Positions 24,844 to 33,497 of a DNA stretch of 64,000 bases are shown here, in pieces; the first letter of the stretch is position 1; each line of letters begins with the position of its first letter. Below the pieces are notes generated by a model. It was given only the letters and a program-made list of their open reading frames with translations. It was not told where the DNA came from and searched no databases. This DNA is from Alphaproteobacteria bacterium (GTDB lineage: Bacteria; Pseudomonadota; Alphaproteobacteria; Rickettsiales; SXRF01), in NCBI GenBank assembly GCA_025362975.1, contig JANYES010000024.1, positions 1 to 64,000 on the forward strand, given 5' to 3'. The position numbers and the translations under genes were made by a program.

Positions 24844-26100
24844 ATGAAACATTCTTTGTCGACCCTGCCGCTTGTTTTTGCCCTTTTGCTGACGTCTTGC
24901 GCGCCAGGCAACCCGGATGCGGACATGCGCAAAACGCCGCTGCAACAGGCAGCCAAAACCGTGCCGGAAACGCAGTCGACCTCGCCCATCATTGCCGATC
25001 AGTCGCCGGAGGCGCCAAAAGGCGTGATCCCAACGACGGCGCTGCCGATCAAAGTGGCGCTGTTGCTGCCACTTTCGGGGGATTCGGTGTCGGTGGGCAA
25101 TGCCATGATGGATGCGGCGACGATGGCGATATCGGATAGCTACCTCGCGGTGCCGAGCGATAAGATTCATGCGCAGATTATTTTGATGCCGAAGGATACC
25201 GGCAGCGTGCCAGCGGATTCGGGCACAGCAGTGCAGGAGGCGATCAATCAGGGCGCGACGTTCGTCATCGGGCCGTTGTTCAGCCAGTCGGTGAATATCG
25301 CGGCACCGATTACGCGCCAGCACAATATCAATATGCTGACTTTCTCCAACAACAAGGTGGTGGCGGGTAACGGCGTGTATCTGTTCGGCTTCATGCCGGA
25401 AGAGCAGGTGAACCGTATCGCAGAATATGCGTATTTGCATAATCTCCAGCGCGTGGCGCTGCTGGCGCCGAATGATTCGTATGGGGAAAAAGTTAAGAAA
25501 ACGCTGATCGAATCTTACACACTTAAGGGTGGTGTGGTGGCACCGGCAGAATTGTATGCGCCTAGCCCGGGGAATATCGACGCGGCGGTGTCGCGCCTTG
25601 CGGCGGCGTATAACAGCATGAGCGAAGACCGCCGGTTTCAGGCGATTTTTATCGCCGATGGCGGGAACCAGTTGAAGAACATTGTGTCCTCTTTGCAGAA
25701 AAGCCATATCGATTTGAAGAAGGTGAAGCTGCTGGGCACAGGCCTGTGGGACGATGCGGAAATCGCCAAGATTCCCGAGCTGGACGGGGCGTGGTTCCCA
25801 AGCTCGACGCCGGAACAGTATCGCGTGTTTGAAAAACGTTTCGTGAGCACGTATGGCTATAAGCCGGTGCGCTTAGCGAGCCTTGCTTATGACGCGGTGA
25901 CGCTGGCGGCGACGATTACGATGTCATCCGGAAGCCCGACGATTGCGGCGGATGAGCTGACGGTTCCGGGAGGGTTTATCAGCCCGGCCAACGGACTGTT
26001 CCGCTTAAGCAAGGATGGCACGTCGGAGCGCAAGCTCGCGATCATGCAGGTATCGGGCGGAACCTTTAAGGTGATCGACCCGGCGGCGCTGAATTTCTAA
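24844..26100 (+). CDS. LpoA-like penicillin-binding-protein activator lipoprotein
   Basis: A 418-residue lipoprotein (lipobox LLTSC, Cys about residue 19) with a type 1 periplasmic-binding-protein fold. The start of that domain is seen in IKVALLLPLSGDSVSVGNAMMDAA (residues about 66-90, broken here only for description), with GATFVIGPLFSQSV and VALLAPNDSYGEK later. The fold equals the C-terminal domain of E. coli LpoA, which activates PBP1A from the outer membrane; the N-terminal TPR domain of LpoA is absent. Divergent orientation to rsmI and the nearby yraN and BON genes match the E. coli locus, which supports the role. A PBP1A-type enzyme, its possible partner, is encoded at 41340-43439. An ABC-type amino-acid-binding protein is the alternative, but no permease genes are nearby. 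Confidence 0.85.
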   Translation: MKHSLSTLPLVFALLLTSCAPGNPDADMRKTPLQQAAKTVPETQSTSPIIADQSPEAPKGVIPTTALPIKVALLLPLSGDSVSVGNAMMDAATMAISDSYLAVPSDKIHAQIILMPKDTGSVPADSGTAVQEAINQGATFVIGPLFSQSVNIAAPITRQHNINMLTFSNNKVVAGNGVYLFGFMPEEQVNRIAEYAYLHNLQRVALLAPNDSYGEKVKKTLIESYTLKGGVVAPAELYAPSPGNIDAAVSRLAAAYNSMSEDRRFQAIFIADGGNQLKNIVSSLQKSHIDLKKVKLLGTGLWDDAEIAKIPELDGAWFPSSTPEQYRVFEKRFVSTYGYKPVRLASLAYDAVTLAATITMSSGSPTIAADELTVPGGFISPANGLFRLSKDGTSERKLAIMQVSGGTFKVIDPAALNF

Positions 26101-26185
26101 GCTAATCTACCAATCATGCATAAAAAAAGTCCTGCCAGCAGTCACGCTCCTGCGGGGATGACGCTGGACGGGGCCGACAGTCCGT

Positions 26186-26272
26186 TTACTTCGGCGAGGT
26201 TTCGGTCGGTTTGACCTCGGCTTTCGGCTTTTTGGACGCTTTGTCGAGGAAATAGCCCAGGCCAACGATCAC
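26186..26272 (-). pseudogene. Possible remnant or very short membrane peptide
   Basis: In the 211-base space between the LpoA-like gene and hemW, one - strand frame reads IVIVGLGYFLDKASKKPKAE and then a charged tail to TAA at 26186-26188. It looks like the end of a single-helix protein. The only possible starts are a GTG at 26272 or ATT at 26275; an in-frame TAG is 12 bases further upstream, so any original N-terminus is gone. It may be a 28-residue peptide or a decayed gene. Confidence 0.3.
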
Positions 26273-26311
26273 AATCCCATTAGCCTAATAATTGGTTATC
26301 TATTGATACGG

Positions 26312-27463
26312 CTAAGTTTTCAGCAATTCTCCGGTGAGCGTGCCGAGGACCAGACGGCCGTTTAGGGTTGTTATTATCGCATCGTCGGTATTTTCGAGCA
26401 GGTTTTGGGCGCGGAAAAGGATGAGTTTTTTGGGGTCGAGATAGTCGCGCAAATCGTAGCCGGTTTGGTTTTTAAAGCTGTCGTAACGGATGCCGGTGCT
26501 TAGGCGCAAGCCCATCATCAGGCGTTCTTCGATTTCAGTCTGGCGGTCGATTTCGCTCCAGAGTTCGGTGGCGTGACCGTCGCGGGTTACGGCTTCGAGC
26601 CAGCGTTCGGGGCTTTTGAGTGTGGTGGTGGCGAAGCGCTTGCCTTCGATATGCAGGCGGCCATGCGCGCCGGGGCCGATGCCAACATATTCGGTGCCTT
26701 GCCAGTAGGCGAGGTTGTGGCGGCTTTCCTGCCCGGGAGTGGCGTAGTTGGAGACTTCGTAAGCACGAAGGCCACGTTCTGCCAGCATGGATTCGGTGAG
26801 ACGGTAGAGGGCTTCGGACTGGGCTTCGTCGGGCATAGTGAAACCGCCTTTGGCGTAGGCGTGGTGGAAGGCGGTGTTTTCTTCGATGGTGAGTTGGTAG
26901 AGCGACAGGTGGTTGCCAGCGAGCGTAAGGGCGTGGGCGAGTTCGGATTCCCATGCGGTCAGCGTCTGGTTAGGGCGGGCGTAGATGAGGTCGAAGCTGT
27001 AGCGCTCAAAGGTGTCGCGGGCGAGGGTGATGGCGCGTTGCGCTTCGTCGACGCTGTGTTCGCGGCCGAGGAATTTCAGCTCCTGCGCGTCGAAGGATTG
27101 CACGCCCATTGAGACGCGGTTGATACCTGCGCGCTTGAAGTTAGGGAAGCTTTCAGTTTCGATCGAAGTGGGGTTGGCTTCGAGGGTGATTTCGATGGTG
27201 GGGTTGGTGGGCCAGAGCTTGTGCACGCGGTCGATCAGCGCTTCGACGGTAGAGGCGGGCATAAGCGACGGCGTGCCGCCGCCGAAGAAAATGCTGGCGA
27301 CTTCGCGGTCGCGCACATGCGCGGCGGTGGTTTCCATCTCGCGAAGGAGGGCGGCTTTCCAGCGGTCCTGCTCGACTTGATCGCGCACGTGGCTGTTGAA
27401 GTCGCAGTACGGGCATTTGGACTTGCAAAACGGCCAGTGGATATAGACGGCGAGCGGTTTCAT
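26312..27463 (-). CDS. hemW: Radical SAM protein HemW
   Basis: A 383-residue radical-SAM protein. The 4Fe-4S motif CxxxCxxC is present as CKSKCPYCDF near residues 14-23, with the GGGTPSL motif near residue 59 and the HemN C-terminal domain at the end. HemW proteins were long annotated as oxygen-independent coproporphyrinogen oxidases but act as heme chaperones delivering heme to respiratory enzymes; they lack the extra cysteine of true HemN, and this one begins YIHWPFCKSKCPYC as HemW does. The start at 27463 is chosen because the conserved core begins six residues later; an upstream ATG at 27532 would overlap the promoter of the divergent gene. It stands alone on the - strand. Confidence 0.92.
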   Translation of the reverse strand: MKPLAVYIHWPFCKSKCPYCDFNSHVRDQVEQDRWKAALLREMETTAAHVRDREVASIFFGGGTPSLMPASTVEALIDRVHKLWPTNPTIEITLEANPTSIETESFPNFKRAGINRVSMGVQSFDAQELKFLGREHSVDEAQRAITLARDTFERYSFDLIYARPNQTLTAWESELAHALTLAGNHLSLYQLTIEENTAFHHAYAKGGFTMPDEAQSEALYRLTESMLAERGLRAYEVSNYATPGQESRHNLAYWQGTEYVGIGPGAHGRLHIEGKRFATTTLKSPERWLEAVTRDGHATELWSEIDRQTEIEERLMMGLRLSTGIRYDSFKNQTGYDLRDYLDPKKLILFRAQNLLENTDDAIITTLNGRLVLGTLTGELLKT

Positions 27464-27482
27464 GAGTGCTTCGCGTTCAGGG

Positions 27483-27510
27483 TTGAAGTCGTTAACGGAT
27501 AGTCTATAAT
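27483..27510 (+). promoter_or_regulatory. Promoter of the unknown gene at 27542
   Basis: TTGAAG at 27483-27488 and a perfect TATAAT at 27505-27510 with a 16-base spacer, in the 78-base gap between hemW and the divergent gene. Predicted transcription starts near 27517, 25 bases before the ATG. Confidence 0.65.
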
Positions 27511-27541
27511 GCTGAAAAATACTATTTACCAATGACTAAAT

Positions 27542-28381
27542 ATGAAAATGTCTACGGCTGAACAGGAATCCATCGTGGGGCTACTCACGCGGATTTACAT
27601 CGAAATCAGCGAAATTGAAGCGCAATATCAACTGCTTGCCGGTGGCGGGGATTTTCGCCCGCGCATCGAACATTTCCATGACGCGGTTCGGGCATTTTCG
27701 GCCGGGACCGACGATGAGCGGCTCAGTGTCGAGCTGCTGGCCTATGATTTGAGCTGTTTGCGCTATCTGGTGGGCATGCCTTTGGCGTCGTTTAAGCCGG
27801 ATTCGCCGGATTTATCGCCGCGTTCGGATGTGGTGGTGGTCGACGATTCGGGGCTGACGGTGAAGCGCGGCCGGCCCGACCGGGTGGTGAAAGAGCGGAT
27901 TTCGGAGCTGTACCAGAACTATGCGGTGCTGTTTGCGGCACTTTTGAAGCAAAACGCCGACCGGGATTATCAGGACCGCATCGATAGCCTCAATCAGGAT
28001 GTCGAGGATTTGCATAAGCTAAGTGCTAGTATTCAAGCGATGGTGGGGGATTTCAAGAATCTGCCGAAGGTGATGGCGGCTATCCAGCACCTCGACGAGG
28101 ATGATTTACGGCAGCAATTACTCAATTTCATGCAGCAGCAGAAATATACCAAAAAAGATAACCTCAAGAAATTGATGGATTTTTTGAAAGGCCACGCGGG
28201 CAGCAAGGACAGCGCCATCGCCGGAATTGAAGACGCGCATTTGAATTACGTCATGGCGCAGCTCGGGATTTACGAGAACTCCAAGGATACGCTCAAGAAA
28301 ATGGCGGCGCAGGGCATGAACCTGGTCGGCAAATTCGTCGAAAACGCCATTGCCGAGAGCCGACGCGAGATGGGACGATGA
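27542..28381 (+). CDS. Conserved-looking cytoplasmic helical protein, function unknown
   Basis: A 279-residue protein I do not recognise. It has no signal peptide or membrane segment. Residues 1-105 look like a helical domain (YIEISEIEAQYQLLAGGG at about 19-36), followed by a short basic linker (VKRGRPDRVVKER). A long helical, probably coiled-coil, segment runs from about 118 to 180 with many charged residues, and a second helical domain covers 185-279. It has its own TATAAT promoter, which suggests a real and independently expressed gene. It lies between hemW and gltX, neither of which suggests a role. Coding quality is high through the whole length. Confidence 0.75.
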   Translation: MKMSTAEQESIVGLLTRIYIEISEIEAQYQLLAGGGDFRPRIEHFHDAVRAFSAGTDDERLSVELLAYDLSCLRYLVGMPLASFKPDSPDLSPRSDVVVVDDSGLTVKRGRPDRVVKERISELYQNYAVLFAALLKQNADRDYQDRIDSLNQDVEDLHKLSASIQAMVGDFKNLPKVMAAIQHLDEDDLRQQLLNFMQQQKYTKKDNLKKLMDFLKGHAGSKDSAIAGIEDAHLNYVMAQLGIYENSKDTLKKMAAQGMNLVGKFVENAIAESRREMGR

Positions 28382-28390
28382 TTTTCACGG

Positions 28391-28432
28391 CCAGAAATTG
28401 ATACCCAGAAATTGATACCCAGAAATTGATAC
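28391..28432. repeat. Three perfect 14-bp tandem repeats before gltX
   Basis: The unit CCAGAAATTGATAC occurs three times without mismatch at 28391-28404, 28405-28418 and 28419-28432, in the 113-base gap before gltX. It is either a recent slippage product or a cluster of binding sites; no downstream promoter boxes were clearly recognised. Confidence 0.95.
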
Positions 28433-28494
28433 AATGACTGGACTTTTGCACGTAAGCACTGGAAAATACTGCCTTCATTAATCAAAGCATCCTC

Positions 28495-29817
28495 ATGACC
28501 GTCAAAGTTCGTTTCGCTCCTTCCCCCACGGGTTATTTACATGTCGGCAATGTGCGCACAGCGCTGGTCAACTGGCTGTTCGCGCGCCAATCCGGCGGGC
28601 ATTTTGTACTTCGCGTCGACGATACGGATACGCAGCGCTCAGAAACTAAATATAACGATGCGATCCGCGAGGATTTAGCGTGGCTGGGACTGAACTGGGA
28701 TAGCGAAGAGCACCAGTCGAAACGCTTCGAGCGCTATTCGCTGGCGGCGCAAACGCTGGTGGCGCAAGGACGGCTCTATGCATGTTACGAAACGCCGGAA
28801 GAACTCGACGTGCAGCGCAAGATGCAGGCGAGCCGCGGGCTGCCGCCAATTTATAATCGTGCGGGGCTAAAATTGACGGAGGAACAGAAAGCGGCGTATG
28901 AGCAGAAGGGGCGCAATCCGCATTATCGTTTCCTGCTCAACGACGAAGAAATGACGTGGGACGATTTGATTCGTGGGCACGTGGCGATGCGCGCGAGCAC
29001 GATGAGCGACCCGGTGCTGCTGCGTGAAGACGGCGGGCCGGTGTATACGCTTGCGTCGGTGGTGGATGACGGGGAGATGGAGATTACCCATGTGATTCGC
29101 GGCGAGGACCATGTCAGCAATACGGCGGTGCAGGTGCAGCTGTATAATGCGCTGGGGTTTGCGGTGCCGCGATTTGCGCATATGGCGCTGCTGAAAACGA
29201 AAGAAGGCGAAATGTCGAAACGCCTTGGTGGGAACGATATCCGTTCGCTTCGCAAGGCGGGGATTTTGCCGATGGCGCTGGATTCGCTGCTGGCGCGCAT
29301 GGGAACGTCGGACCCGGCGTTGCCGTTTGCCGAATTGAAGCCGTTGGTCGAGAGTTTTGACTTTGCGAAGTTTGGCCGCGCACCCGCGAATTACGATGTG
29401 GGCGAGCTGGAAAAAATCAATGAAAAACTGTTGCACCAGTTGCCGTTTGAAGCGGTGGCGCCGCAATTCGATTTTATCGATGAGCAGTTCTGGTTGTCAA
29501 TTCGCGCCAACATTAAAAAGCTCGAAGATGTGCGCCAGTGGTGGGATATTCTCAACGAAGCGGTGAGTGCGGATTTGAATGATGATGAGTGGGCGTTCAT
29601 TCGCTCGACGGTAGCACTTTTGCCGGAAAACCCTTGGGATGATGCGACGTGGGATACATGGCTTTCGGCGATTAAGCCGACGACGCCGCGCACGGGGAAA
29701 TTGCTGTTCATGCCGCTGAGGCTGGCGCTGACAGGCCGCGAGCACGGACCGGAGTTGAAGAAGCTGCTGCCGCTGCTCGGGCGCGAGCAGGTGTTGCAAC
29801 GGTTGAAAGGACAGTGA
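28495..29817 (+). CDS. gltX: Glutamyl-tRNA synthetase
   Basis: A 440-residue class I aminoacyl-tRNA synthetase. The HIGH-type motif appears in FAPSPTGYLHVGNVRTALVN (residues 6-25), and the KMSKS-type motif as EMSKRLGG near residues 240-247. HVIRGEDHVSNTAVQVQLYNA marks the catalytic domain. Length is slightly below the usual 470, mainly in the C-terminal anticodon-binding part. Many alphaproteobacteria have two gltX genes, one charging tRNA-Gln with glutamate for later amidation; which of the two this is cannot be decided from sequence alone. It starts a close-packed set with the next four genes. Confidence 0.95.
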   Translation: MTVKVRFAPSPTGYLHVGNVRTALVNWLFARQSGGHFVLRVDDTDTQRSETKYNDAIREDLAWLGLNWDSEEHQSKRFERYSLAAQTLVAQGRLYACYETPEELDVQRKMQASRGLPPIYNRAGLKLTEEQKAAYEQKGRNPHYRFLLNDEEMTWDDLIRGHVAMRASTMSDPVLLREDGGPVYTLASVVDDGEMEITHVIRGEDHVSNTAVQVQLYNALGFAVPRFAHMALLKTKEGEMSKRLGGNDIRSLRKAGILPMALDSLLARMGTSDPALPFAELKPLVESFDFAKFGRAPANYDVGELEKINEKLLHQLPFEAVAPQFDFIDEQFWLSIRANIKKLEDVRQWWDILNEAVSADLNDDEWAFIRSTVALLPENPWDDATWDTWLSAIKPTTPRTGKLLFMPLRLALTGREHGPELKKLLPLLGREQVLQRLKGQ

Positions 29818-29818
29818 G

Positions 29819-30295
29819 ATGCAAGGGATGAAAATTTTGACGTTGATGGTGTGCGCGACGTTGTCGATCTCGGCATATGCTGCTGCCGGAGATAAAACCA
29901 AAGATAAGGTGGCTGCGAAGCCTGCTGAAAAACAAACGGTGCTGAGCTGCCCGCAGAGCGTAGATGTGGGGTTGCAGGAGTTGAAGAAGAAAGTGCCGGA
30001 CTGGCGTTATTTTAATGACGGCGATGTGGCCTATGCGCTGGAGACCGTTTCGATTTACCACCAGAACAAAACGCTTGAAAAGTTGAGCCCCAGCAAGGGC
30101 ACGGAAAGCTTTACCGAGTGGAAACTAAATAATAACGGCAAGGAAAAATATTTCGTGGTGTGCGCTTATAGCCATACGTCGGTGCTGCTGAAACAGCAGA
30201 TCGACGCGGGTCTTGCCCGTTGCCGCTTGAACTTTGAGCCAGACCCGGCAACGCCGCAAGGGCCGCCGGTTTTACATAAAATGACGTGTGAGTAG
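29819..30295 (+). CDS. Small secreted protein, function unknown
   Basis: A 158-residue protein with a signal peptide (MQGMKILTLMVCATLSISAYAAA, cleaved near residue 22) followed by a Lys/Ala-rich linker. The globular part has three cysteines (LSCPQS, FVVCAYS, KMTCE, plus one in LARCRLNF), so disulfides are likely in the periplasm. I recognise no family. It begins one base after the gltX stop and ends two bases before cysS, so it is co-transcribed with two tRNA synthetases. The first ATG is chosen because AAGGA lies seven bases upstream; the internal ATG at 29828 is the alternative. Confidence 0.7.
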   Translation: MQGMKILTLMVCATLSISAYAAAGDKTKDKVAAKPAEKQTVLSCPQSVDVGLQELKKKVPDWRYFNDGDVAYALETVSIYHQNKTLEKLSPSKGTESFTEWKLNNNGKEKYFVVCAYSHTSVLLKQQIDAGLARCRLNFEPDPATPQGPPVLHKMTCE

Positions 30296-30297
30296 TG

Positions 30298-31632
30298 ATG
30301 ACCCTTTTTCTTTATAATACGCTGAAACGCAGCAAGGAAGAATTCGAGCCGATCGAGGCCGATAATGTGCGCATGTATGTCTGCGGGCCGACGGTGTATG
30401 ACCGCCCGCATCTGGGTAATGCGCGTTCGGTGGTGGTGTATGATGTGCTGTACCGGTTGTTGCAGCATCTGTATGGCAACGAGCATGTGACGTATGTGCG
30501 CAATATCACCGATGTGGATGACAAGATCAACGCGGCGGCGAAGGCTAACGGTGAGCCGATTTCGGCGCTGACGGGGCGGATCGAGGCGTTTTTCCATGCG
30601 GATATGGATGCGCTGAACGTGCTGCGCCCGACGAAGGAGCCGCACGCGACGCAGCATATCGCGCAGATGGTGGTGATGATTGAAAAGCTGATTGCCAATG
30701 GGCATGCGTATGCGGCGCAAGGGCATGTATTGTTCAAGGTTTCGAGTTACGGCGAATATGGTGCGCTTTCGGGGCGCAAGCTGGAGGATTTGATCGCAGG
30801 GGCGCGGGTTGAGGTGGAATCGTATAAGCAGCATCCGGGGGATTTTGTGCTGTGGAAACCGGCCGCTGATGGGGACGACGCCTCGAGCGTGTTTGAAAGC
30901 CCTTGGGGACCGGGACGACCCGGCTGGCATATTGAGTGTTCGGCAATGAGCGGGGAATATTTGGGTAAGCATTTCGATATTCATGGGGGCGGGGCGGATT
31001 TGATGTTCCCGCATCATGAAAATGAAATCGCGCAGTCGCGCTGCGCGGATAAAGACGCGGCGTTTGCGAATTACTGGGTGCATAATGGGTTCTTGACGGT
31101 GAACGGCGAGAAGATGAGTAAGAGCTTAGGGAATTTTACCACGGTGAAGGATGTGCTGGATAAGGGCGTGAAGGGTGAGGTGGTGCGGTTGGCACTGCTT
31201 TCGGCGCAGTATAGCAAGCCGCTTGACTGGAATGAGAAGCTGGTCGAAGACGCGAAGAAGACGTTGGATAAATGGTATCGTGTCGCCAAACCTTCGCAGG
31301 AAATGCCGCAATCTAAATACATGGATGGGTTTATTGAGGCGCTGTGCGATGACATGAATGCGCCGCGGGCTTTTGCGCTGATGCATGAGCCAAAAATCAG
31401 CGGTAGTGAGCTTTACCATATGGGCGCGATGCTGGGACTGTTGCAGCAGCCAGCGGAATCGTGGTTCAAGGGCCAGGGTGCTGGCGATGTGCAATCGCTG
31501 ATTGACGCGCGCATCGAAGCTAAGAAAACAAAAAACTGGCCTGAGGCGGACCGGATTCGCAAGGAACTCGCCGCGCAGAATATTATTCTGGAAGATAAAC
31601 CCGATGGCACGACGGACTGGAGGCGCGCATGA
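30298..31632 (+). CDS. cysS: Cysteinyl-tRNA synthetase
   Basis: A 444-residue class I synthetase. The zinc ligand and HIGH region are seen in MYVCGPTVYDRPHLGNARS (about residues 22-40). Further zinc ligands sit in WHIECSAMS and HHENE near residues 207-240, and the signature KMSKSLGN near residues 266-273. Length is close to the family norm. The ATG at 30298 is used; a GTG three bases earlier overlaps the preceding stop. Its own stop overlaps the ATG of the next small gene by four bases. Confidence 0.97.
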   Translation: MTLFLYNTLKRSKEEFEPIEADNVRMYVCGPTVYDRPHLGNARSVVVYDVLYRLLQHLYGNEHVTYVRNITDVDDKINAAAKANGEPISALTGRIEAFFHADMDALNVLRPTKEPHATQHIAQMVVMIEKLIANGHAYAAQGHVLFKVSSYGEYGALSGRKLEDLIAGARVEVESYKQHPGDFVLWKPAADGDDASSVFESPWGPGRPGWHIECSAMSGEYLGKHFDIHGGGADLMFPHHENEIAQSRCADKDAAFANYWVHNGFLTVNGEKMSKSLGNFTTVKDVLDKGVKGEVVRLALLSAQYSKPLDWNEKLVEDAKKTLDKWYRVAKPSQEMPQSKYMDGFIEALCDDMNAPRAFALMHEPKISGSELYHMGAMLGLLQQPAESWFKGQGAGDVQSLIDARIEAKKTKNWPEADRIRKELAAQNIILEDKPDGTTDWRRA

Positions 31633-31769
31633 TTCGTTTTATCCTTATCGCATCCGCATTGATGCTGGGTAGTTGCGCGCAGCAGCAGGGGATTCAGAAA
31701 GAGCAGGACAAGGTGTGCGATTTCTTTAAAACCTGCGACACGCATATCGATGGGTCGATCTATGAGTGA
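31629..31769 (+). CDS. 46-residue lipoprotein between cysS and cimA
   Basis: A short gene of 46 codons that starts in an ATGA overlap with cysS and ends inside the first codons of cimA. The product begins MIRFILIASALMLGSC, a signal peptide with a clear lipobox (LGSC, Cys16). A 30-residue mature part contains two more cysteines in VCDFFKTCD and is otherwise polar. Tight coupling on both sides and a complete lipobox support a real gene. No family is recognised. It would be an outer- or inner-membrane anchored peptide. Confidence 0.7.
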   Translation: MIRFILIASALMLGSCAQQQGIQKEQDKVCDFFKTCDTHIDGSIYE

Positions 31770-33342
31770 GCGCGTGTATTTATACGATTCGACGCTGCGT
31801 GACGGGGCGCAGGCGCGCGGGGTGGATTTTACGGTGGCGGACAAGGTGGCGATTGCCAAGGAGCTGGATAAGCTTGGGATTGATTACATCGAAGGCGGAT
31901 GGCCGGGGGCGAATCCGAATGACGACGCGTTCTTCGCGGAGCCGCCGACGCTGGCTAAGACGCGGCTGTCAGCGTTTGGGATGACGCGGCGCTCGGGGCG
32001 TTCGGCAGAGAATGATCCCGGGTTATCGATGCTGCTGGAGAGTGGGGCGGGGGCGATTTGCCTTGTCGGTAAAAGCTGGGATAAGCAGGTGAAGTCGGCG
32101 CTTGGGGTGTCGAATGCGGAGAATATCCGCATGATCGGCGAATCGATTGCGCATATCGTGAAGAATAAGCGCGAGGCACTGTATGACGCGGAACATTTTT
32201 TTGATGGGTATAAGGCGAATCCGGAATTTGCGATGTCGTGTTTGAAGGCGGCGTTTGATAGCGGGGCGCGATGGATTGTACTTTGCGATACCAATGGCGG
32301 CTCGTTACCGTTTGAGGTGGAGGAAATTGTGGCGCACGTGGCGAAGCAGATTCCGGGGAAGAACCTTGGGGTGCATTGCCATAACGATACGGAAAACGCG
32401 GTGGCGAATTCGCTGAGTGCGGTGCGCGCGGGCGTGCGGCAGGTGCAGGGCACGATCAACGGGATCGGCGAGCGCTGCGGGAACGCGAATTTGATTTCGA
32501 TTATTCCGAATCTGATGCTGAAGATGGGGTTTTCGACGGGGGTGAGCAAGGATAAGCTCACGCAGCTGACGCATGTGTCGCATATGCTGGATGAGCGCCT
32601 GAACCGCGCGTCGAATACGCATGCGCCGTTTGTCGGCACGGCGGCGTTTGCGCATAAAGGCGGCTTGCACGTGTCGGCGATGGCGAAGGATTCGACGAGC
32701 TATGAGCATATCCAGCCGGAGCTGGTGGGGAATCATCGCACGATTTTAGTGTCGGACAAGGCGGGGAAATCCAACATTCTTGACCGGCTGAAGCAGTTCA
32801 ACATTGCGGTAAAGCCCGATGACGACCGCGTCGGCGAACTCGTTTCGGAAGTGAAACAACGTGAGAAACAGGGCTATGCGTATGAAGGCGCGGAGGCGAG
32901 CTTTGAGCTGCTGGCCAAACGCCTGCTCGGCACGGTGCCGGAGTATTTCGAGGTGGTGAGTTTCCGTGTGATCGGGGAGCGCCGCCATAATGCCAAGGGC
33001 AAGCTGGTCAATACGTCAGAGGCGACGATTAAATTGCTGATCGACGGTGAAGAAGTGATGACGGTGGCCGAAGGCAACGGGCCGGTGAACTCGCTGGACG
33101 GAGCGCTGCGCAAGGCGCTGGTGAAGCATTACCCGATCGTCAAAGACATTCAGTTGACGGATTACAAGGTGCGGATTTTGACGCCTAAGGACGGCACGAA
33201 AGCCATCACGCGCGTTATGATCGAGTCGCAGGATAGCAAGGGCAAAGTGTGGAATACGATTGGTGTGTCAGCCAATGTGATCGATGCGTCGTTCAATGCG
33301 CTGCACGATTCGGTGACGTATAAGCTCATGGGCTCGAAGTAG
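31762..33342 (+). CDS. cimA: (R)-citramalate synthase
   Basis: A 526-residue enzyme of the isopropylmalate-synthase superfamily. It has the HMGL-like barrel motif YDSTLRDGAQARGVDFTVAD (residues 7-26), the metal-site HCHNDTENAVANS near residues 205-217 and GIGERCGNANL. A C-terminal LeuA dimerisation/regulatory domain follows (about residues 390-526). The IEGGWPGANPNDDAFF stretch is typical of citramalate synthase (CimA), which condenses pyruvate and acetyl-CoA for isoleucine synthesis, rather than 2-isopropylmalate synthase. The ATG at 31762 matches the conserved N-terminus (MSERVYLYDS). It ends the gltX-cysS-cimA set. Confidence 0.93.
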   Translation: MSERVYLYDSTLRDGAQARGVDFTVADKVAIAKELDKLGIDYIEGGWPGANPNDDAFFAEPPTLAKTRLSAFGMTRRSGRSAENDPGLSMLLESGAGAICLVGKSWDKQVKSALGVSNAENIRMIGESIAHIVKNKREALYDAEHFFDGYKANPEFAMSCLKAAFDSGARWIVLCDTNGGSLPFEVEEIVAHVAKQIPGKNLGVHCHNDTENAVANSLSAVRAGVRQVQGTINGIGERCGNANLISIIPNLMLKMGFSTGVSKDKLTQLTHVSHMLDERLNRASNTHAPFVGTAAFAHKGGLHVSAMAKDSTSYEHIQPELVGNHRTILVSDKAGKSNILDRLKQFNIAVKPDDDRVGELVSEVKQREKQGYAYEGAEASFELLAKRLLGTVPEYFEVVSFRVIGERRHNAKGKLVNTSEATIKLLIDGEEVMTVAEGNGPVNSLDGALRKALVKHYPIVKDIQLTDYKVRILTPKDGTKAITRVMIESQDSKGKVWNTIGVSANVIDASFNALHDSVTYKLMGSK

Positions 33343-33497
33343 GTATAATCAACGAAGGGTTTTTCAATAGCCATTTCCTCAAGTGCTTCCATCACCTTTG
33401 CCCTTTGGGTTCCCAGCTCAGCGATATATTTTTGATCCGGGATAGGTTTAGCAAATTCTTCTGCAATACGTTTGCCATAGGCACGGGTTATCAGCAT
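33162..33497 (-). pseudogene. Gene fragment with AT-rich codons after cimA
   Basis: An ATG at 33497 opens a - strand frame whose first 52 codons (33342-33497) look like real protein (MLITRAYGKRIAEEFAKPIP, then a helical Glu/Ala-rich stretch ending near FVDYT). The frame then runs into the antisense of cimA, stopping at 33162. Codons in the first part (gaa, gct, aaa, cct) are AT-rich and unlike neighbours. I read it as the 5' end of a foreign gene cut off beside cimA. No family is recognised and no ribosome binding site is seen. Confidence 0.35.

Noticed and set aside
24817-25707. 300-residue N-terminal extension of RsmI
   Set aside because: It is antisense to the LpoA-like gene, very rich in Arg/His as antisense frames here usually are, and RsmI has a good start with AAGGTGG at 24816.
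26100-26186. Terminator or complete repeat element after the LpoA-like gene
   Set aside because: Only a partial GGGGATGACG-type palindrome is present and no stem with a T run could be formed.
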